DNA of 64,000 nt from an uncultured Acetatifactor sp. (GTDB lineage Bacteria > Bacillota > Clostridia > Lachnospirales > Lachnospiraceae), in the NCBI GenBank assembly GCA_947594835.1, contig CANQEH010000006.1:46738-110737 (forward strand), read 5' to 3'. Below the pieces are notes generated by a model that saw only the letters and a list, made by a program, of their open reading frames with translations, did not search any database and was not told the DNA's origin. Position 1 is the first letter of the stretch, and each line of letters begins with the position of its first letter. The position numbers and the translations under genes are program-made. Below are positions 6,906-17,500 of this stretch, piece by piece.

Positions 6906-7931
6906 TCAGCCTGAAACTTCGGAAACGCTTCCCGTGTCTGGCGCTGCGCCTGCATTGGCGCGCCGCTTTTTGTAAATGCGGATATCCGGCCCGGTGAGCT
7001 TACAGAGGGAAAAACTGCTTGTTATCCGGGAAAAAACCCGGTCGGAATAGCGGTCCCGCAGCTCCTCCAGGCTCAAATTGGTGGAAATGATGGTGGCCCT
7101 GCGGCCCATCCACCGCTCGTTTAAGCAGGTAAAAAGCTGGGAAACCACAAACTGGTTGGTGATCTCCGTTCCCAGGTCGTCAATGATCAGCAGGTCGCAG
7201 CCGTAGAGATCCCCGCAGAGATCGTGGAGCATATTTTTTTCTTTTTCCCCAAAAGTGTAGCGCGCCAGCCGTTCAAATAAGACCGATGCGCTAAAGTAGA
7301 TGACGGAATATCCGGCCCGGAGCAGTTCCTCTGCGACGCACCCCGATAAAAAGCTCTTTCCAGTTCCTACTGTACCATAAAAGAAAAGATTTTGATAGTC
7401 TTGTTTGAAGTTTTTTGTAAATTCCCTGCTGAGCGAAACGGCGGCCTTGAAATGCTTCAGATCCTCTCCCTGATAGTATTCGTAGGAGAGGGTGGAAAAA
7501 TTTTCCCGGCTCAGCATCTCCTGGATATTGGACTGGGCATACCGAATGGTCAGCTCCCGCTGGCGGAAGCAGCGGCATTTTTCCCGCAGGCCGTTTTCCA
7601 CAGAGACATAGCCGGTGTCCTGGCAGAGGGCACAGGTGTACACAGGATTCAGATAGTCGGCAGGATACCCGGCGCCCGTCAAAAGGGCGGCCCGCCTGCG
7701 GGAGATGTCCGCCAGCTGGGCCTGCAGTGTGGTTACAGCGGAATCGTCCCCGGCAAGCATCAGCCTGGCGGCGGCGGTGGAAAGGCGTCCCACGGACTCA
7801 TCCAGCTCCCGGCAGCCGGGAAGTTCCCGGTAGATCTGCTCCCTGCGGCTCTCCAAAAGCCTGCGGTTATCGTCCCGGGCCCGTTCGTATTCCCTTATGA
7901 TTTCTTCGTATTGTGTGTTGCTGAGTGACAC
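6906..7931 (-). CDS. DnaI/DnaC-type helicase-loader ATPase
   Basis: A 341-aa AAA+ protein starting at GTG behind AGGAGGA. The N-terminal 95 residues are helical; a zinc-binding cluster CALC...CRC follows (about 100-121); then Walker A GTVGTGKS (186-192), Walker B LLIIDDLGTE (about 245) and a sensor region ATIISTNLS. This is the pattern of loaders that deliver the replicative helicase DnaB/DnaC. It follows dnaD with a 28-bp gap on the same strand, as in other Clostridia and Bacilli where DnaD and DnaI cooperate in primosome assembly. An IstB-like role is unlikely because no IS21 transposase is nearby. Confidence 0.85.
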   Translation of the reverse strand: MSLSNTQYEEIIREYERARDDNRRLLESRREQIYRELPGCRELDESVGRLSTAAARLMLAGDDSAVTTLQAQLADISRRRAALLTGAGYPADYLNPVYTCALCQDTGYVSVENGLREKCRCFRQRELTIRYAQSNIQEMLSRENFSTLSYEYYQGEDLKHFKAAVSLSREFTKNFKQDYQNLFFYGTVGTGKSFLSGCVAEELLRAGYSVIYFSASVLFERLARYTFGEKEKNMLHDLCGDLYGCDLLIIDDLGTEITNQFVVSQLFTCLNERWMGRRATIISTNLSLEELRDRYSDRVFSRITSSFSLCKLTGPDIRIYKKRRANAGAAPDTGSVSEVSG

Positions 7932-7959
7932 GCCTGTCCTCCTCTGCCCCCAAGCGGCG

Positions 7960-9069
7960 TCAGTTGCTCAAGAGCTCTTTTTCCAGGGACTCAAAGTCAT
8001 AGTTGTTCTGGGTAAACTGATGAAAGCGTTTCCCTGACTGCTGGGAGCGTTCCGCAGGCTCTGTGCCCTGCCTGCGCTGCCGGTGCAGGTCGTCTATCCT
8101 GCGGATGTCGGACTTTGAATGGACATTCTGGTTTTTCCAGCTACTCAGAATCCCTTCCGCATACTCGAAGCGGTGCCTGTCGGTGGCCATCACCGTCCGC
8201 TGGCAGGCCTCGAAGATGACGTCTGTCCCAAAGCAGTATTCCTTGAGCCAGCGGTTGATATATTCCAGCTCTTTGCCGGTGGGGGAAGTGTTTTTCCCCA
8301 GCTCGTTCATAATGGCATAGACGTCCTTGTCGTAGCGGGAGGAGACTTTCTGCGCCTGCTTTGGCGTGGTGATGCCTTCCTGCGCCCAATTCACCGCCAC
8401 CTTTTCGATGTACTTAAAATCCTTTTTGCCCCGGTCAACGCAGTACTGGAGCAGATAGTCGATCAGATCGTCGGAAAAGTGCAAAACGTCCGTAAAGTAC
8501 AGGATGGTCTTCATCTCCGCCGGGGTCAGGGGCCTGCCGATATAGGACTCCGCGATAAAGAGAAGCTGCGCGGTCTCCTCCTGATTTTTGAAAGCCCTCA
8601 GCTGGTCTGCGGAATAGGCGGGTTTTTCATACCCGGAGGGACTTTCCGCTGCGGCCTGGGCGGCGGGGTGTGCGATCACGGCGTCCCTCTCCTGGAATCT
8701 GCCGGATGCAGGGGCGCAGGCCGGCAGGGGTACAAAGGTGGAAGGGGACGGCCTTCTGCTGCTTTGGGAGAGGTTGTCCAGATCCCGGATATGGATGCCG
8801 ACCAGGGTCTTGTTCTCGTCAAAATCCAGATCCAGCAGATGCTGCTTCTCCCAGTATTTCAAAGCCCGGATGACGTCTTTTTCCGTGTGGTTAAACTTGT
8901 CCGCGATATCGGCGACACTGGTAGCCTGCTTGGCGCCCATCATGCGGAGCAGATACAGATAGACCTTGATCTGCGCGTCGTTTGCCTCTTTCATATATTC
9001 GTCGATAAAGAGATTGGAAACTGCGGTGGAATCCGCAGCCTCATCCCTGTAAACCTTCAGTCCGGCCAT
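7960..9069 (-). CDS. DnaD-domain replication protein
   Basis: A 369-aa protein. I start at MAGLKVYRDEA, which follows AGAGGGA and lies downstream of a promoter-like sequence, rather than at an upstream ATG that lies before that promoter. Residues 15-95 form a winged-helix DnaD N-terminal domain (IKVYLYLLRMMG...). After a Pro/Ala-rich linker comes the DnaB_2/DnaD C-terminal domain (about 190-260; YIGRPLTPAEMKTILYF, the YxxxG(R)-type motif). DnaD remodels DNA and recruits the helicase loader to DnaA at replication start. Cotranscribed with the downstream loader gene; a cluster of DnaA boxes lies upstream. Confidence 0.85.
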   Translation of the reverse strand: MAGLKVYRDEAADSTAVSNLFIDEYMKEANDAQIKVYLYLLRMMGAKQATSVADIADKFNHTEKDVIRALKYWEKQHLLDLDFDENKTLVGIHIRDLDNLSQSSRRPSPSTFVPLPACAPASGRFQERDAVIAHPAAQAAAESPSGYEKPAYSADQLRAFKNQEETAQLLFIAESYIGRPLTPAEMKTILYFTDVLHFSDDLIDYLLQYCVDRGKKDFKYIEKVAVNWAQEGITTPKQAQKVSSRYDKDVYAIMNELGKNTSPTGKELEYINRWLKEYCFGTDVIFEACQRTVMATDRHRFEYAEGILSSWKNQNVHSKSDIRRIDDLHRQRRQGTEPAERSQQSGKRFHQFTQNNYDFESLEKELLSN

Positions 9070-9123
9070 TGGAAACACATCCCTCTCATAACAGAATCTG
9101 CCTGTGGAAATCACAGTAGCCAA

Positions 9124-9129
9124 AGTATA
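9124..9129 (-). promoter_or_regulatory. Probable -10 of the dnaD promoter
   Basis: TATACT on the minus strand, 55 bases before the chosen dnaD start; the matching -35 (TTTCCT at 17 bp) is weak. It decides against the longer N-terminus. Confidence 0.4.
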
Positions 9130-9197
9130 GCACAAGGGATTTGAAAAGGAAATAGGCATTTTTCCGAAAGAAAACCGGGCCCAAAAATCCGAAAAAA

Positions 9198-9362
9198 TGT
9201 GGACAATGTGGATCGTGTGGAAAAGATTCTGCCCGACGGACAGGCATTAGAAAATGGCGGCTTCCCACACCTGCGAACGGGGAAAGTTTGCACAAGAATA
9301 CACAAAATATCCACAGGTTTGGAAAAGCATCCGCCTCCCTCCCCTGTGGATAATGTGGAAAA
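9198..9362. promoter_or_regulatory. Cluster of six DnaA-box-like 9-mers between murC and dnaD
   Basis: Three abutting 9-mers TGTGGACAA, TGTGGATCG, TGTGGAAAA (9198-9224), one in the opposite orientation ATATCCACA (9307-9315), then the perfect box TGTGGATAA abutted by TGTGGAAAA (9345-9362). The consensus is TTATCCACA. They fill the gap upstream of the dnaD promoter and end exactly at the murC stop. DnaA control of dnaD-dnaI or a DnaA-titrating or origin-like site are the main readings. Confidence 0.65.
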
Positions 9363-10739
9363 TCAGATTCCTAAAAGGTTTTCGCCGATTTTATGCACGT
9401 CGCCCGCTCCCATAGTTATCAACAAGTCGCCGTTTATGCAATTTTCCAGAAGGAAATTTTCAATTTCATCAAACGTAGGAAAATAGGCACAATCCCGTCC
9501 CAGGGCCTGGATTTCCTCCTGCAGGGTCAGAGAGCTGACGCCCAGGGTGTCCGTCTCCCTGGCGGCATAAATATCGGCCAAAACCACCCGGTCCGCCAGC
9601 GCCAGCGCCTTTGCAAAGTCCTTTAAGAAGGCTTTTGTGCGGGAATAGGTGTGGGGCTGGAACACGCACCAGAGGGTTTTGTGGGGATAGTCCGCCGCCG
9701 CCTTTAAGGTAGCGGCGATTTCGGTGGGATGGTGGGCATAATCGTCGATCACGGTGACGCCCCCGATGGTGCCCTTGTATTCAAAGCGCCGGTCAGCGCC
9801 GGTGTAGGACAAGAGGGCCGCGGCCGCAGTTTCCCGGGGGATGGAGAGCAGGTCGGAGAGGGCGATAGCCGCTGTGGCGTTGGAGGCGTTGTGGACGCCG
9901 GGCACCTGGAGGGAAATCTGCTGCTGGCCGGAGGGGCTGTGCAGGGTAAAGGAGGTATGCCCTTTTTCGTCGCAGGAATAGCCGTCAAAGTAATAGTCCG
10001 CCCCAGGCTTGGAATCGTAGGTGACCACCCGGCAGGGCAGCCCCTGGAGGAACTCCTCCGCCCGGGGGATGGAGCGGTTGAAGATCAGGCAGCCATCTGC
10101 GGGCAGCAGGAGTGCAAAACGGCGGAAGGAGCGGCGGATGTCTTCCAGATCCTTGAAAAAGTCCATGTGGTCTTCTTCTATATTTAATATGATCCCAATT
10201 CTGGGGGCAAAGCTCAAAAAGCTGTTGGTGTATTCGCAGGCCTCCGTGACGAAATAATGCTTGCCCCCCACCCGGATATTGCCCCCGATGGTCTTTAAGA
10301 TGCCGCCGATGGACAGGGTGGGATCTGTGTCCGCCCTGAGCAGGATCTCGCTGATCATGGAGGTAGTGGTGGTCTTGCCGTGGGTGCCGCTGACGGCGAT
10401 GGGGATATCGTAGTTTTTCATCAGCTGTCCCAGAAGCTGTGCCCGGGTGAGGCTGGGGATGTTCTTTTCCTGTACGGCGATATACTCGGGGTTATCCTGG
10501 CGGATGGCGCTGGTAAAGACGGCGCAGTCGATATCCTCTGTAATATTTTCCGCCCTTTGTCCATACAATACGTTGATGCCTTTCTGCTCCAGGGCCTCGG
10601 TGAGCGGGCTGCGCTGGCGGTCGGAGCCGGAAACGGTAAAACCGGCGTCCGCCAGGATTTCTGCCAGGCCGCTCATGCTGATACCGCCGATCCCTACAAA
10701 ATAGACGGAACCGGGGTGGCGAAAATCAATCTGATACAT
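9363..10739 (-). CDS. murC: UDP-N-acetylmuramate--L-alanine ligase
   Basis: A 458-aa Mur ligase that adds L-Ala to UDP-MurNAc in the cytoplasm, the first peptide step of peptidoglycan synthesis. It has the N-terminal Rossmann-like substrate domain (VYFVGIGGISMSGLAEIL), the ATP loop SGTHGKTTTTSM (about 117-128), the central HMDFF motif and a C-terminal domain with DDYAHHPTEI. Length matches the family. It has its own promoter and is separated from dnaD by the DnaA-box cluster; murF and ddl are elsewhere in the window and not in an operon with it. Confidence 0.95.
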   Translation of the reverse strand: MYQIDFRHPGSVYFVGIGGISMSGLAEILADAGFTVSGSDRQRSPLTEALEQKGINVLYGQRAENITEDIDCAVFTSAIRQDNPEYIAVQEKNIPSLTRAQLLGQLMKNYDIPIAVSGTHGKTTTTSMISEILLRADTDPTLSIGGILKTIGGNIRVGGKHYFVTEACEYTNSFLSFAPRIGIILNIEEDHMDFFKDLEDIRRSFRRFALLLPADGCLIFNRSIPRAEEFLQGLPCRVVTYDSKPGADYYFDGYSCDEKGHTSFTLHSPSGQQQISLQVPGVHNASNATAAIALSDLLSIPRETAAAALLSYTGADRRFEYKGTIGGVTVIDDYAHHPTEIAATLKAAADYPHKTLWCVFQPHTYSRTKAFLKDFAKALALADRVVLADIYAARETDTLGVSSLTLQEEIQALGRDCAYFPTFDEIENFLLENCINGDLLITMGAGDVHKIGENLLGI

Positions 10740-10794
10740 ATCTCCTCACATTCTGCCGCCGCAGGCGGCCTGACTGCCTCTGCAATCTCTTACT

Positions 10795-10823
10795 ATTATA
10801 TACGGGCGGGAGTCAAAAAACAA
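10795..10823 (-). promoter_or_regulatory. murC promoter
   Basis: TTGTTT (10818-10823), 17 bases, TATAAT (10795-10800) on the minus strand. The 309-bp gap between murC and glgC otherwise holds AT-rich sequence and the glgC promoter; I see no gene in it. Confidence 0.55.
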
Positions 10824-10975
10824 ATAAAATCTAAAATAGGAAAAAATACCTATGGAGGGCGGAAAACAGGGGAGATAGAAAGAAATATTACACAAAAACA
10901 AAGTGATATTTTTGAAATATATATTTATTATTGATACAAAATTCCGAAAAAAATAATTTTTTTTAACAATTTATA

Positions 10976-11004
10976 TTCACTTTACCAATATGATGTGATA
11001 TAAT
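10976..11004 (+). promoter_or_regulatory. glgC promoter
   Basis: TTCACT (10976-10981), 17 bases, TATAAT (10999-11004), about 45 bases before the glgC start. Confidence 0.6.
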
Positions 11005-11048
11005 TTCCATACCAGTAAATGGCAAACTAGCTAAACCGAGGTGAAGAT

Positions 11049-12317
11049 ATGATAAAAAAGGAAATGATTGCCATGTTGTTGGCAGGAGGGCAGGGCAGTC
11101 GTCTGGGCGTTCTCACGTCCAGGGTAGCAAAGCCTGCTGTGGCTTTTGGGGGAAAATACCGAATCATTGACTTCCCGCTGTCAAACTGCATCAATTCAGG
11201 TGTGGACACGGTAGGCGTGCTGACCCAGTACCGCCCGCTGCGGCTAAACGCCCACATCGGGATCGGGATTCCATGGGATCTGGATCGCAACATCGGCGGC
11301 GTGACGGTACTGCCGCCCTATGAAAAAAGCAGCAACAGCGAGTGGTACACCGGTACAGCCAACGCCATTTACCAGAATCTGGAGTACATGGAGAGCTTCA
11401 ACCCCGAGTATGTGCTGATCCTCTCCGGCGACCATATCTATAAGATGGACTATGAGGTCATGCTGGACTTTCACAAGGCCAACGGCGCGGAGGTGACCAT
11501 TGCGGTGATGCCGGTGCCTCTGGAGGAAGCCAGCCGGTTTGGCATCATGATCGCTGACGAGAACCGCCGGATCACTGAATTTGAGGAGAAGCCGGAGCAT
11601 CCCAGGAGCAACCTGGCCAGCATGGGAATTTATATCTTCAACTGGAAGACACTGCGGGAGGCGCTGATCGCCATGGCGGACCGCCCGGCGTTAGACTTTG
11701 GCAAGCACGTGATTCCCTACTGCCATGAGAAGGGGGCCCCGCTGTACGCCTATGAGTTTACGGGGTATTGGAAGGACGTTGGAACCTTAAGCTCCTACTG
11801 GGAGGCCAATATGGAGCTGATCGATGTTGTGCCCGACTTCAACCTGTACGAGGAATACTGGAAGATCTATACCAGAAGCGAGATCCAGCCGCCCCAGTAT
11901 CTGTCAAACGACAGCGTGGTGGAAAAGTGCATTATCGGCGAGGGGACGGATATCTACGGCGAGGTTTACAATTCCGTGATCGGCTGCGGCGTTACCATTG
12001 GAAAGGGGACGGTGGTACGGGATTCGATCATCATGAACCAGACCAGCATTGGCAGCGGATGCGTCATCAACAAAGCCATTGTGGCGGAGGATGTGTCCAT
12101 CGGTGACAACGTCACGCTGGGAGAGGGCGAGGAGGCGCCCAACGAAACGGCGCCCCATATCTACAACCACGGGCTGGTCACCATCGGGGAGAAGAGTGTG
12201 ATCCCCACGGGCGTTTCCATCGGCAAGAATACGGTTGTGTTTGGCGAAACAGAGGACTCGGATTACGAAAATGCCCGGCTGGCCAGCGGCAAATCTTTGA
12301 TTAAGGCAGGTGAATAG
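11049..12317 (+). CDS. glgC: Glucose-1-phosphate adenylyltransferase, catalytic subunit
   Basis: A 422-aa ADP-glucose pyrophosphorylase, the committed step of glycogen synthesis. The nucleotide-binding motif [11 protein letters not shown] is intact near the N-terminus, with [11 protein letters not shown] around residues 120-130 and a C-terminal left-handed beta-helix of hexapeptide repeats. It is followed after 2 bases by glgD; the two subunits probably form a heteromeric enzyme, as known for Firmicutes. RBS AGGTGAAG precedes the ATG. Glycogen phosphorylase glgP lies about 15 kb downstream in the same direction. Confidence 0.96.
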   Translation: MIKKEMIAMLLAGGQGSRLGVLTSRVAKPAVAFGGKYRIIDFPLSNCINSGVDTVGVLTQYRPLRLNAHIGIGIPWDLDRNIGGVTVLPPYEKSSNSEWYTGTANAIYQNLEYMESFNPEYVLILSGDHIYKMDYEVMLDFHKANGAEVTIAVMPVPLEEASRFGIMIADENRRITEFEEKPEHPRSNLASMGIYIFNWKTLREALIAMADRPALDFGKHVIPYCHEKGAPLYAYEFTGYWKDVGTLSSYWEANMELIDVVPDFNLYEEYWKIYTRSEIQPPQYLSNDSVVEKCIIGEGTDIYGEVYNSVIGCGVTIGKGTVVRDSIIMNQTSIGSGCVINKAIVAEDVSIGDNVTLGEGEEAPNETAPHIYNHGLVTIGEKSVIPTGVSIGKNTVVFGETEDSDYENARLASGKSLIKAGE

Positions 12318-12319
12318 CA

Positions 12320-13444
12320 GTGAGAGCGATCGGAATCGTATTAGCGGGCGGCAACAACAACAGGATGAAGGCCCTGTCGCAGAAAAGAGCCATCTGTGCC
12401 ATGCCTATCGCAGGAAGTTACCGCAGCATAGATTTTACATTGAGCAATATGTCCAATTCCCATATCCAGAGGGTGGCGGTGTTCACGCAGTACAATGCGA
12501 AAAGCCTGAACGAACACTTAAGTTCCTCCAAGTGGTGGGATTTTGGGCGAAAGCAGGGCGGGCTGTACGTGCTGACCCCGGCGGTGACGGCGGAGAACAG
12601 CAACTGGTACAGGGGGACGGCGGACGCCATCTACCAGAACCTGTCTTTTCTGAAAAACAGCCATGAGCCCTATGTGGTGATCGCTTCCGGCGACGGCGTG
12701 TATAAGATGGATTACAACAAAGTCCTGGAATACCATATCGAGAAAAAGGCGGACATCACGGTGGTATGCCGGGACATGGAACCCGGCACGAACGTAGAGC
12801 GGTTTGGCACGGTGCGCATGAACGAGGAGTTCCGCATCGAGGAGTTTGAGGAGAAGCCGCTTCAGGCCAAGACCAATACCATTTCCTGCGGTATCTATGT
12901 CCTGCGCCGCCGCCAGCTGATCGAGATGATCGAGAAATGTGCGGAGGAAGACAGATATGATTTTGTGCGGGATATCCTGATCCGGTACAAGGACGTAAAG
13001 CGGATCTTTGGGTATAAGATGAAAGATTACTGGCGCAATATCGCCTCGGTGGAGGACTATTTCGGCGCCAACATGGATTTTTTGAGAGCGGATGTAAGAG
13101 ACTATTTCTTTAAGCAGTACCCGGATATCTATTCCAAGGTGGACGACCTTCCGCCTGCGAAGTACAATCCGGGGGCCTGCGTGAAGAACAGCCTGGTCTC
13201 CAGCGGCTGTATCGTAAACGGCACGTTGGAAGATTCGGTGGTCTTTAAAAAGAGCTATATCGGCAACAACTGTGTCATTAAGAATTCCATTATCCTGAAC
13301 GATGTTTACATCGGGGATAATTCATACATTGAGAACTGCATCGTAGAAAGTCGTGACACCATCCGGGCTAACTCCCGTTATGTAGGGGATGACGGTAAAA
13401 TCCGGATTGTTGTAGAAAGGAATGAGAGGTACACAATGAGCTGA
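12320..13444 (+). CDS. glgD: GlgD, regulatory/paralogous subunit of ADP-glucose pyrophosphorylase
   Basis: A 374-aa paralogue of GlgC starting at GTG two bases behind it. The catalytic loop is altered: LAGGNNNRMK instead of GGQGSRLG, the hallmark of GlgD, which boosts activity of GlgC rather than being a good enzyme itself. ASGDGVYKMDY and the C-terminal hexapeptide repeats are kept. The end of the gene carries a GCTGAC/GTCAGC hairpin (about 13440-13471) without a clear T tract, between glgD and spoVG. Confidence 0.94.
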   Translation: MRAIGIVLAGGNNNRMKALSQKRAICAMPIAGSYRSIDFTLSNMSNSHIQRVAVFTQYNAKSLNEHLSSSKWWDFGRKQGGLYVLTPAVTAENSNWYRGTADAIYQNLSFLKNSHEPYVVIASGDGVYKMDYNKVLEYHIEKKADITVVCRDMEPGTNVERFGTVRMNEEFRIEEFEEKPLQAKTNTISCGIYVLRRRQLIEMIEKCAEEDRYDFVRDILIRYKDVKRIFGYKMKDYWRNIASVEDYFGANMDFLRADVRDYFFKQYPDIYSKVDDLPPAKYNPGACVKNSLVSSGCIVNGTLEDSVVFKKSYIGNNCVIKNSIILNDVYIGDNSYIENCIVESRDTIRANSRYVGDDGKIRIVVERNERYTMS

Positions 13445-13496
13445 CGTGACGGAGGGGAGCCGTCTGTCAGCCGCAAAAAGAAAGGGGTAAATGAAT

Positions 13497-13778
13497 ATGG
13501 AAGTTACTGATGTACGTGTGCGCAAAATTGCCAATGCGGGCAAGATGAGGGCAGTCGTGTCCATCACGCTGGACAGCGTGTTCGTGGTACATGACATTAA
13601 GGTCATCGAAGGCGACAAGGGACTGTTCATCGCCATGCCGAGCAAGAAGGCCACAGATGGGAAATACCGGGATATCGCCCATCCCATCAACTCAGAGACC
13701 AGGGAGGAGATCCAGGAGATCGTCCTTCAGGAGTATGAGCAGGCGCCGGAAGAGGAAATGTTTGCAGTCGCAGAGTAA
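13497..13778 (+). CDS. spoVG: Septation/sporulation regulator SpoVG
   Basis: A 93-aa protein starting [11 protein letters not shown], the typical SpoVG N-terminus. I prefer this ATG to one 6 bases upstream because the AAAGGGG ribosome site is then 9 bases away. SpoVG is a small site-specific nucleic-acid-binding protein that affects septation and gene expression at sporulation entry. Core residues [17 protein letters not shown] and the MPSKK turn are present. It ends in an intrinsic terminator. Confidence 0.95.
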   Translation: MEVTDVRVRKIANAGKMRAVVSITLDSVFVVHDIKVIEGDKGLFIAMPSKKATDGKYRDIAHPINSETREEIQEIVLQEYEQAPEEEMFAVAE

Positions 13779-13790
13779 CAACATGGGAAG

Positions 13791-13819
13791 CCGCAGGGGA
13801 CAACCTCCTGCGGTTTTTT
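13791..13819 (+). terminator. Intrinsic terminator after spoVG
   Basis: CCGCAGG/CCTGCGG stem (13791-13797, 13807-13813) followed by TTTTTT. Confidence 0.85.
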
Positions 13820-13911
13820 GTGCAATCTTTTCTCTTGTTTTTTCGGGGGAAAAATGAGACAATAAAAAGCAGCTTACAAGGAAACGGCGCGGTGCGCGGA
13901 ATGGATGCGGG

Positions 13912-14481
13912 ATGTATATTATCGTAGGGCTGGGAAACCCCGGCAGGCAATATGAAAACACGAGACATAACATAGGCTTTGACGCAGTGGACAGGCTGGC
14001 GAAAAAGGCGGGGATCGGCCTGACGGAAAAAAAGCACGGTGCGGTTGTGGGAAAGGGCCTGATCGCAGGGCAGAAGTGTATTCTGGCCAAGCCCCAGACC
14101 TACATGAATCTCAGTGGCCAAAGCGTGCGCCAGCTTCTGGATTTTTACAAGGTGGACGAAACCGCAGAGCTGATTGTGATTTCCGACGATGTGAGCCTGG
14201 CTGTGGGGCAGCTGCGCATCCGAAAGAAGGGCAGCGCCGGCGGGCACAACGGGCTGAAGGATATTATCGCCCATCTCGGGCACGATACTTTCCTGCGCGT
14301 CAGGATGGGCGTGGGGGAGAAGCCTGCAGGTTATGACCTGGCGGACTATGTGCTGGGGCATTTCTCAAAAGAGGAGCGCACGGCAATGGACGACGCCGCT
14401 GAGCGGGCGGCAGAGGCGGTGGAGGTCATCCTGACCCGGGGGGCGGACGCCGCCATGAACGAGTTTAACCAGAAAATGTGA
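13912..14481 (+). CDS. pth: Peptidyl-tRNA hydrolase
   Basis: A 189-aa Pth that releases peptides from stalled peptidyl-tRNA. Signature GLGNPGRQYENTRHNIGF (with the catalytic His of TRHNIGF near residue 21), KPQTYMNLSG and GGHNGLKDI are intact. In Firmicutes pth is commonly followed by mfd, as here (36-bp gap), suggesting cotranscription. Confidence 0.96.
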   Translation: MYIIVGLGNPGRQYENTRHNIGFDAVDRLAKKAGIGLTEKKHGAVVGKGLIAGQKCILAKPQTYMNLSGQSVRQLLDFYKVDETAELIVISDDVSLAVGQLRIRKKGSAGGHNGLKDIIAHLGHDTFLRVRMGVGEKPAGYDLADYVLGHFSKEERTAMDDAAERAAEAVEVILTRGADAAMNEFNQKM

Positions 14482-14517
14482 CGTTCCGCGATCGGAAGAT
14501 TGCGGGAAAGGGGAGAT

Positions 14518-17500
14518 ATGCAGGCATTGCTTTCGCCGCTGGAGGAACTGGCGGAGTATAAGCCCATCCGGGAACAACTGCAAAAAGGCAAGGCGCCCGT
14601 GGCCCTGTCCGGGTGCGTAGACTCTCAGAAGCTGCACCTGATCTACGGCCTTGGCCAGAGCTTCCACATGAAGGTCATTGTGACATACAGCGATTTAAAG
14701 GCCAGGGAGATTTTCGACGAGTACCAATTTTATGACAGAAATGTCATGTTATATCCGGCCAAGGACCTGATCTTTTTCCAGGCCGATATCCACGGCAACC
14801 AGCTGGTAAAGCAGCGGGTGAAAGTGCTGCGGCGCCTGATGGAGCACAAGCCGGTGACCATCGTCACCACCTATGCGGCCCTGATGACGCCCCAGGCGCT
14901 CTGGGACAGGGAGCGGGCGGTGATCGAGATCAGCCGGGGGGAAAGCCTTCAGGAGAGCGCTTTTCTGGAGCGGCTGGTGTCGCTGGGGTATGAGCGCACC
15001 TATCAGGTAGAGGGGCCCGGGCAGTTCTGTGTCCGCGGCGGCATTATCGACGTGTTCGATTTGACGGAGGAAAATCCTTACCGCATCGAGCTGTGGGGGG
15101 ACGAGGTGGAGTCCATCCGCAGCTTTGACATCTTAAGCCAGCGCTCGATTGAAAAGCTGGAAAGCGTTTCCATCTATCCCGCCATGGAGTTTCTGCTAAG
15201 TGACACAGACGTCAGAAATGGGCTGGAAAAGCTGGAGAAGGAGGCGGCGAAGCAGGAGGCGTATTTCCGGGAGGCCCACCGGCCGGAGGAGGCCCACCGC
15301 ATTGCCTCCCAGGTGAAGGAGCTGAGGGAACAGCTCTTAGAGTTAAAAAGCCAGGCAAACCTGGAGGGATATATCAAATATTTTTGCCGGGATATGGTGA
15401 CGATGCCGGAGCTTCTGGCGCATCTGGCCAGGCAGGGGGAAAAGCCTGCGTTTTTCCTGGATGAGCCTGTCCGCCTGAAGGAACAGGCGGAGGCGGTGGA
15501 ACAGGAATTCAGGGAGAGCATGGCAAACCGGGTGGAAAAGGGATATATCCTGCCCTCCCAGATGGATATCTTATACAGCGGCGAGCAGGTGGCGGCCAGA
15601 TTGCTGCAGTGCAGCGTGGCCACTCTTTCCACCATGGAGGGCAAGGGATATTTTAAGACGGAACACCGCATGGATGTGTCCGCCAGAAATGTTGCGCCTT
15701 ACAACAACAGTTTTGAGCAGCTGGTGAAAGACTTAAAGCAGTTCCGCAAGGGCGGTTACCGCGTGCTGCTTTTGTCCGGCTCCCGCACCAGGGCAAAGCG
15801 CCTGGCGGAGGATTTAAGGGATCGGGAACTGGCAGCCGTCTACACGCAGGATCCTTCCCGCACTGTGCAGCCCGGGGAAGTGGTCACCTATTACGGCCAT
15901 GTCAACCGGGGATTTGAGTACCCGCTGATTAAATTTGTGGTGTTGTCCGAGACGGACATCTTTGGTGCGGAAAAGAAAAAGAAAAAGTCCAGGAAGCTCT
16001 ACCAGGGGCAGAAGATCAAGGATTTTGACGAGCTGAAGGTGGGGGACTATGTGGTGCATGAAAGCCACGGCCTGGGCATCTACCGGGGCATCGAGCAGGT
16101 GGAGATGGAGAATGTAGTCAAGGACTACATCAAGATAGAGTACCGGGACGGGGGGAACCTCTATGTGCTGGCCACCGGGCTGGATGTGATCCAGAAGTAC
16201 GCCTCCTCCGAGGCAAAGAAGCCGAAGCTCAATAAGCTGGGCAGCAAGGAGTGGGAGAAGACCAAATCAAAAGTCCGGAGCGCAGTGGACGAGGTGGCCA
16301 GGGATCTGGTGGAGCTGTACGCCCTGCGCAGGCAAAGCGCCGGATATCAATTTCAAAAGGACACCGTGTGGCAGCGGGAGTTTGAGGAGATGTTTCCCTT
16401 TGAGGAGACGGAGGATCAGCTGGCGGCCATCGCGGACACCAAGGCGGATATGGAGAGCCCCCGGATCATGGACCGGCTGATCTGCGGGGATGTGGGCTAC
16501 GGTAAGACGGAGATTGCCATCCGTGCCGCCTTCAAGGCGGTGCAGGAGAACAAGCAGGTGGTGTATCTGGTGCCCACCACCATCCTGGCCCAGCAGCATT
16601 ACAACACGTTTGTACAGCGGATGAAGGACTTTCCCATCCGGGTGGATCTGCTGAGCCGCTTCCGGACACCCGCCGAGATCAGAAAGACCTTGAAGGATCT
16701 GGAAAAGGGGCTGGTGGACATTGTGATCGGCACCCACAGGGTTTTGTCCGACGACGTGAAGTTCAAAGACCTGGGGCTTTTGGTGATCGACGAGGAGCAG
16801 CGCTTTGGCGTGGCCCACAAGGAAAAGATCAAAAAGCTGAAAGGGAATGTGGACGTGCTGACCCTGACGGCTACCCCCATCCCCCGGACGCTGCACATGA
16901 GCCTGGTGGGCATACGGGACATGAGCGTGCTGGAGGAGGCGCCGGAGGACAGGCTGCCGATCCAGACCTTTGTGTGCGAGTACAATGAGGAGATGGTGCG
17001 GGAGGCAGTCTCCAGGGAGCTGGCACGGGGCGGACAGGTGTACTATGTTTACAACCGCGTCAACACAATTGCGGATGTGGCCGCCCGGCTCCAGGCGCTG
17101 GTTCCGGAGGCGTCGGTGGCCTTCGCCCATGGCCAGATGAAGGAGAGCGAACTGGAGCGGATCATGTATGATTTCGTGGGCGGAGAGATTGACGTTCTGG
17201 TGTCCACCACCATCATTGAAACCGGGCTGGACATCTCCAATGTGAACACCATGATTATCCATGACTCTGACAATATGGGGCTTTCCCAGCTCTACCAGCT
17301 GCGGGGGCGGGTGGGCCGCTCCAACCGCACGGCTTACGCTTTCCTCATGTACAAGCGGGATAAGCTGTTGAAGGAAGTGGCGGAAAAGAGGCTGTCGGCT
17401 ATCCGGGAGTTCACGGAGCTGGGAAGCGGGTTTAAGATCGCCATGCGGGATCTGGAGATCCGCGGCGCAGGCAATCTGCTGGGGATGAGGCAGCACGGCC

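Noticed and set aside
8119..9144. 341-codon antisense ORF over dnaD
   Set aside because: Mirror frame of the DnaD gene with no independent start signals.
9198..9362. Idea that the DnaA-box cluster is the chromosomal oriC
   Set aside because: dnaA and dnaN are not adjacent and there is no long AT-rich unwinding region; kept only as a regulatory or titration candidate.
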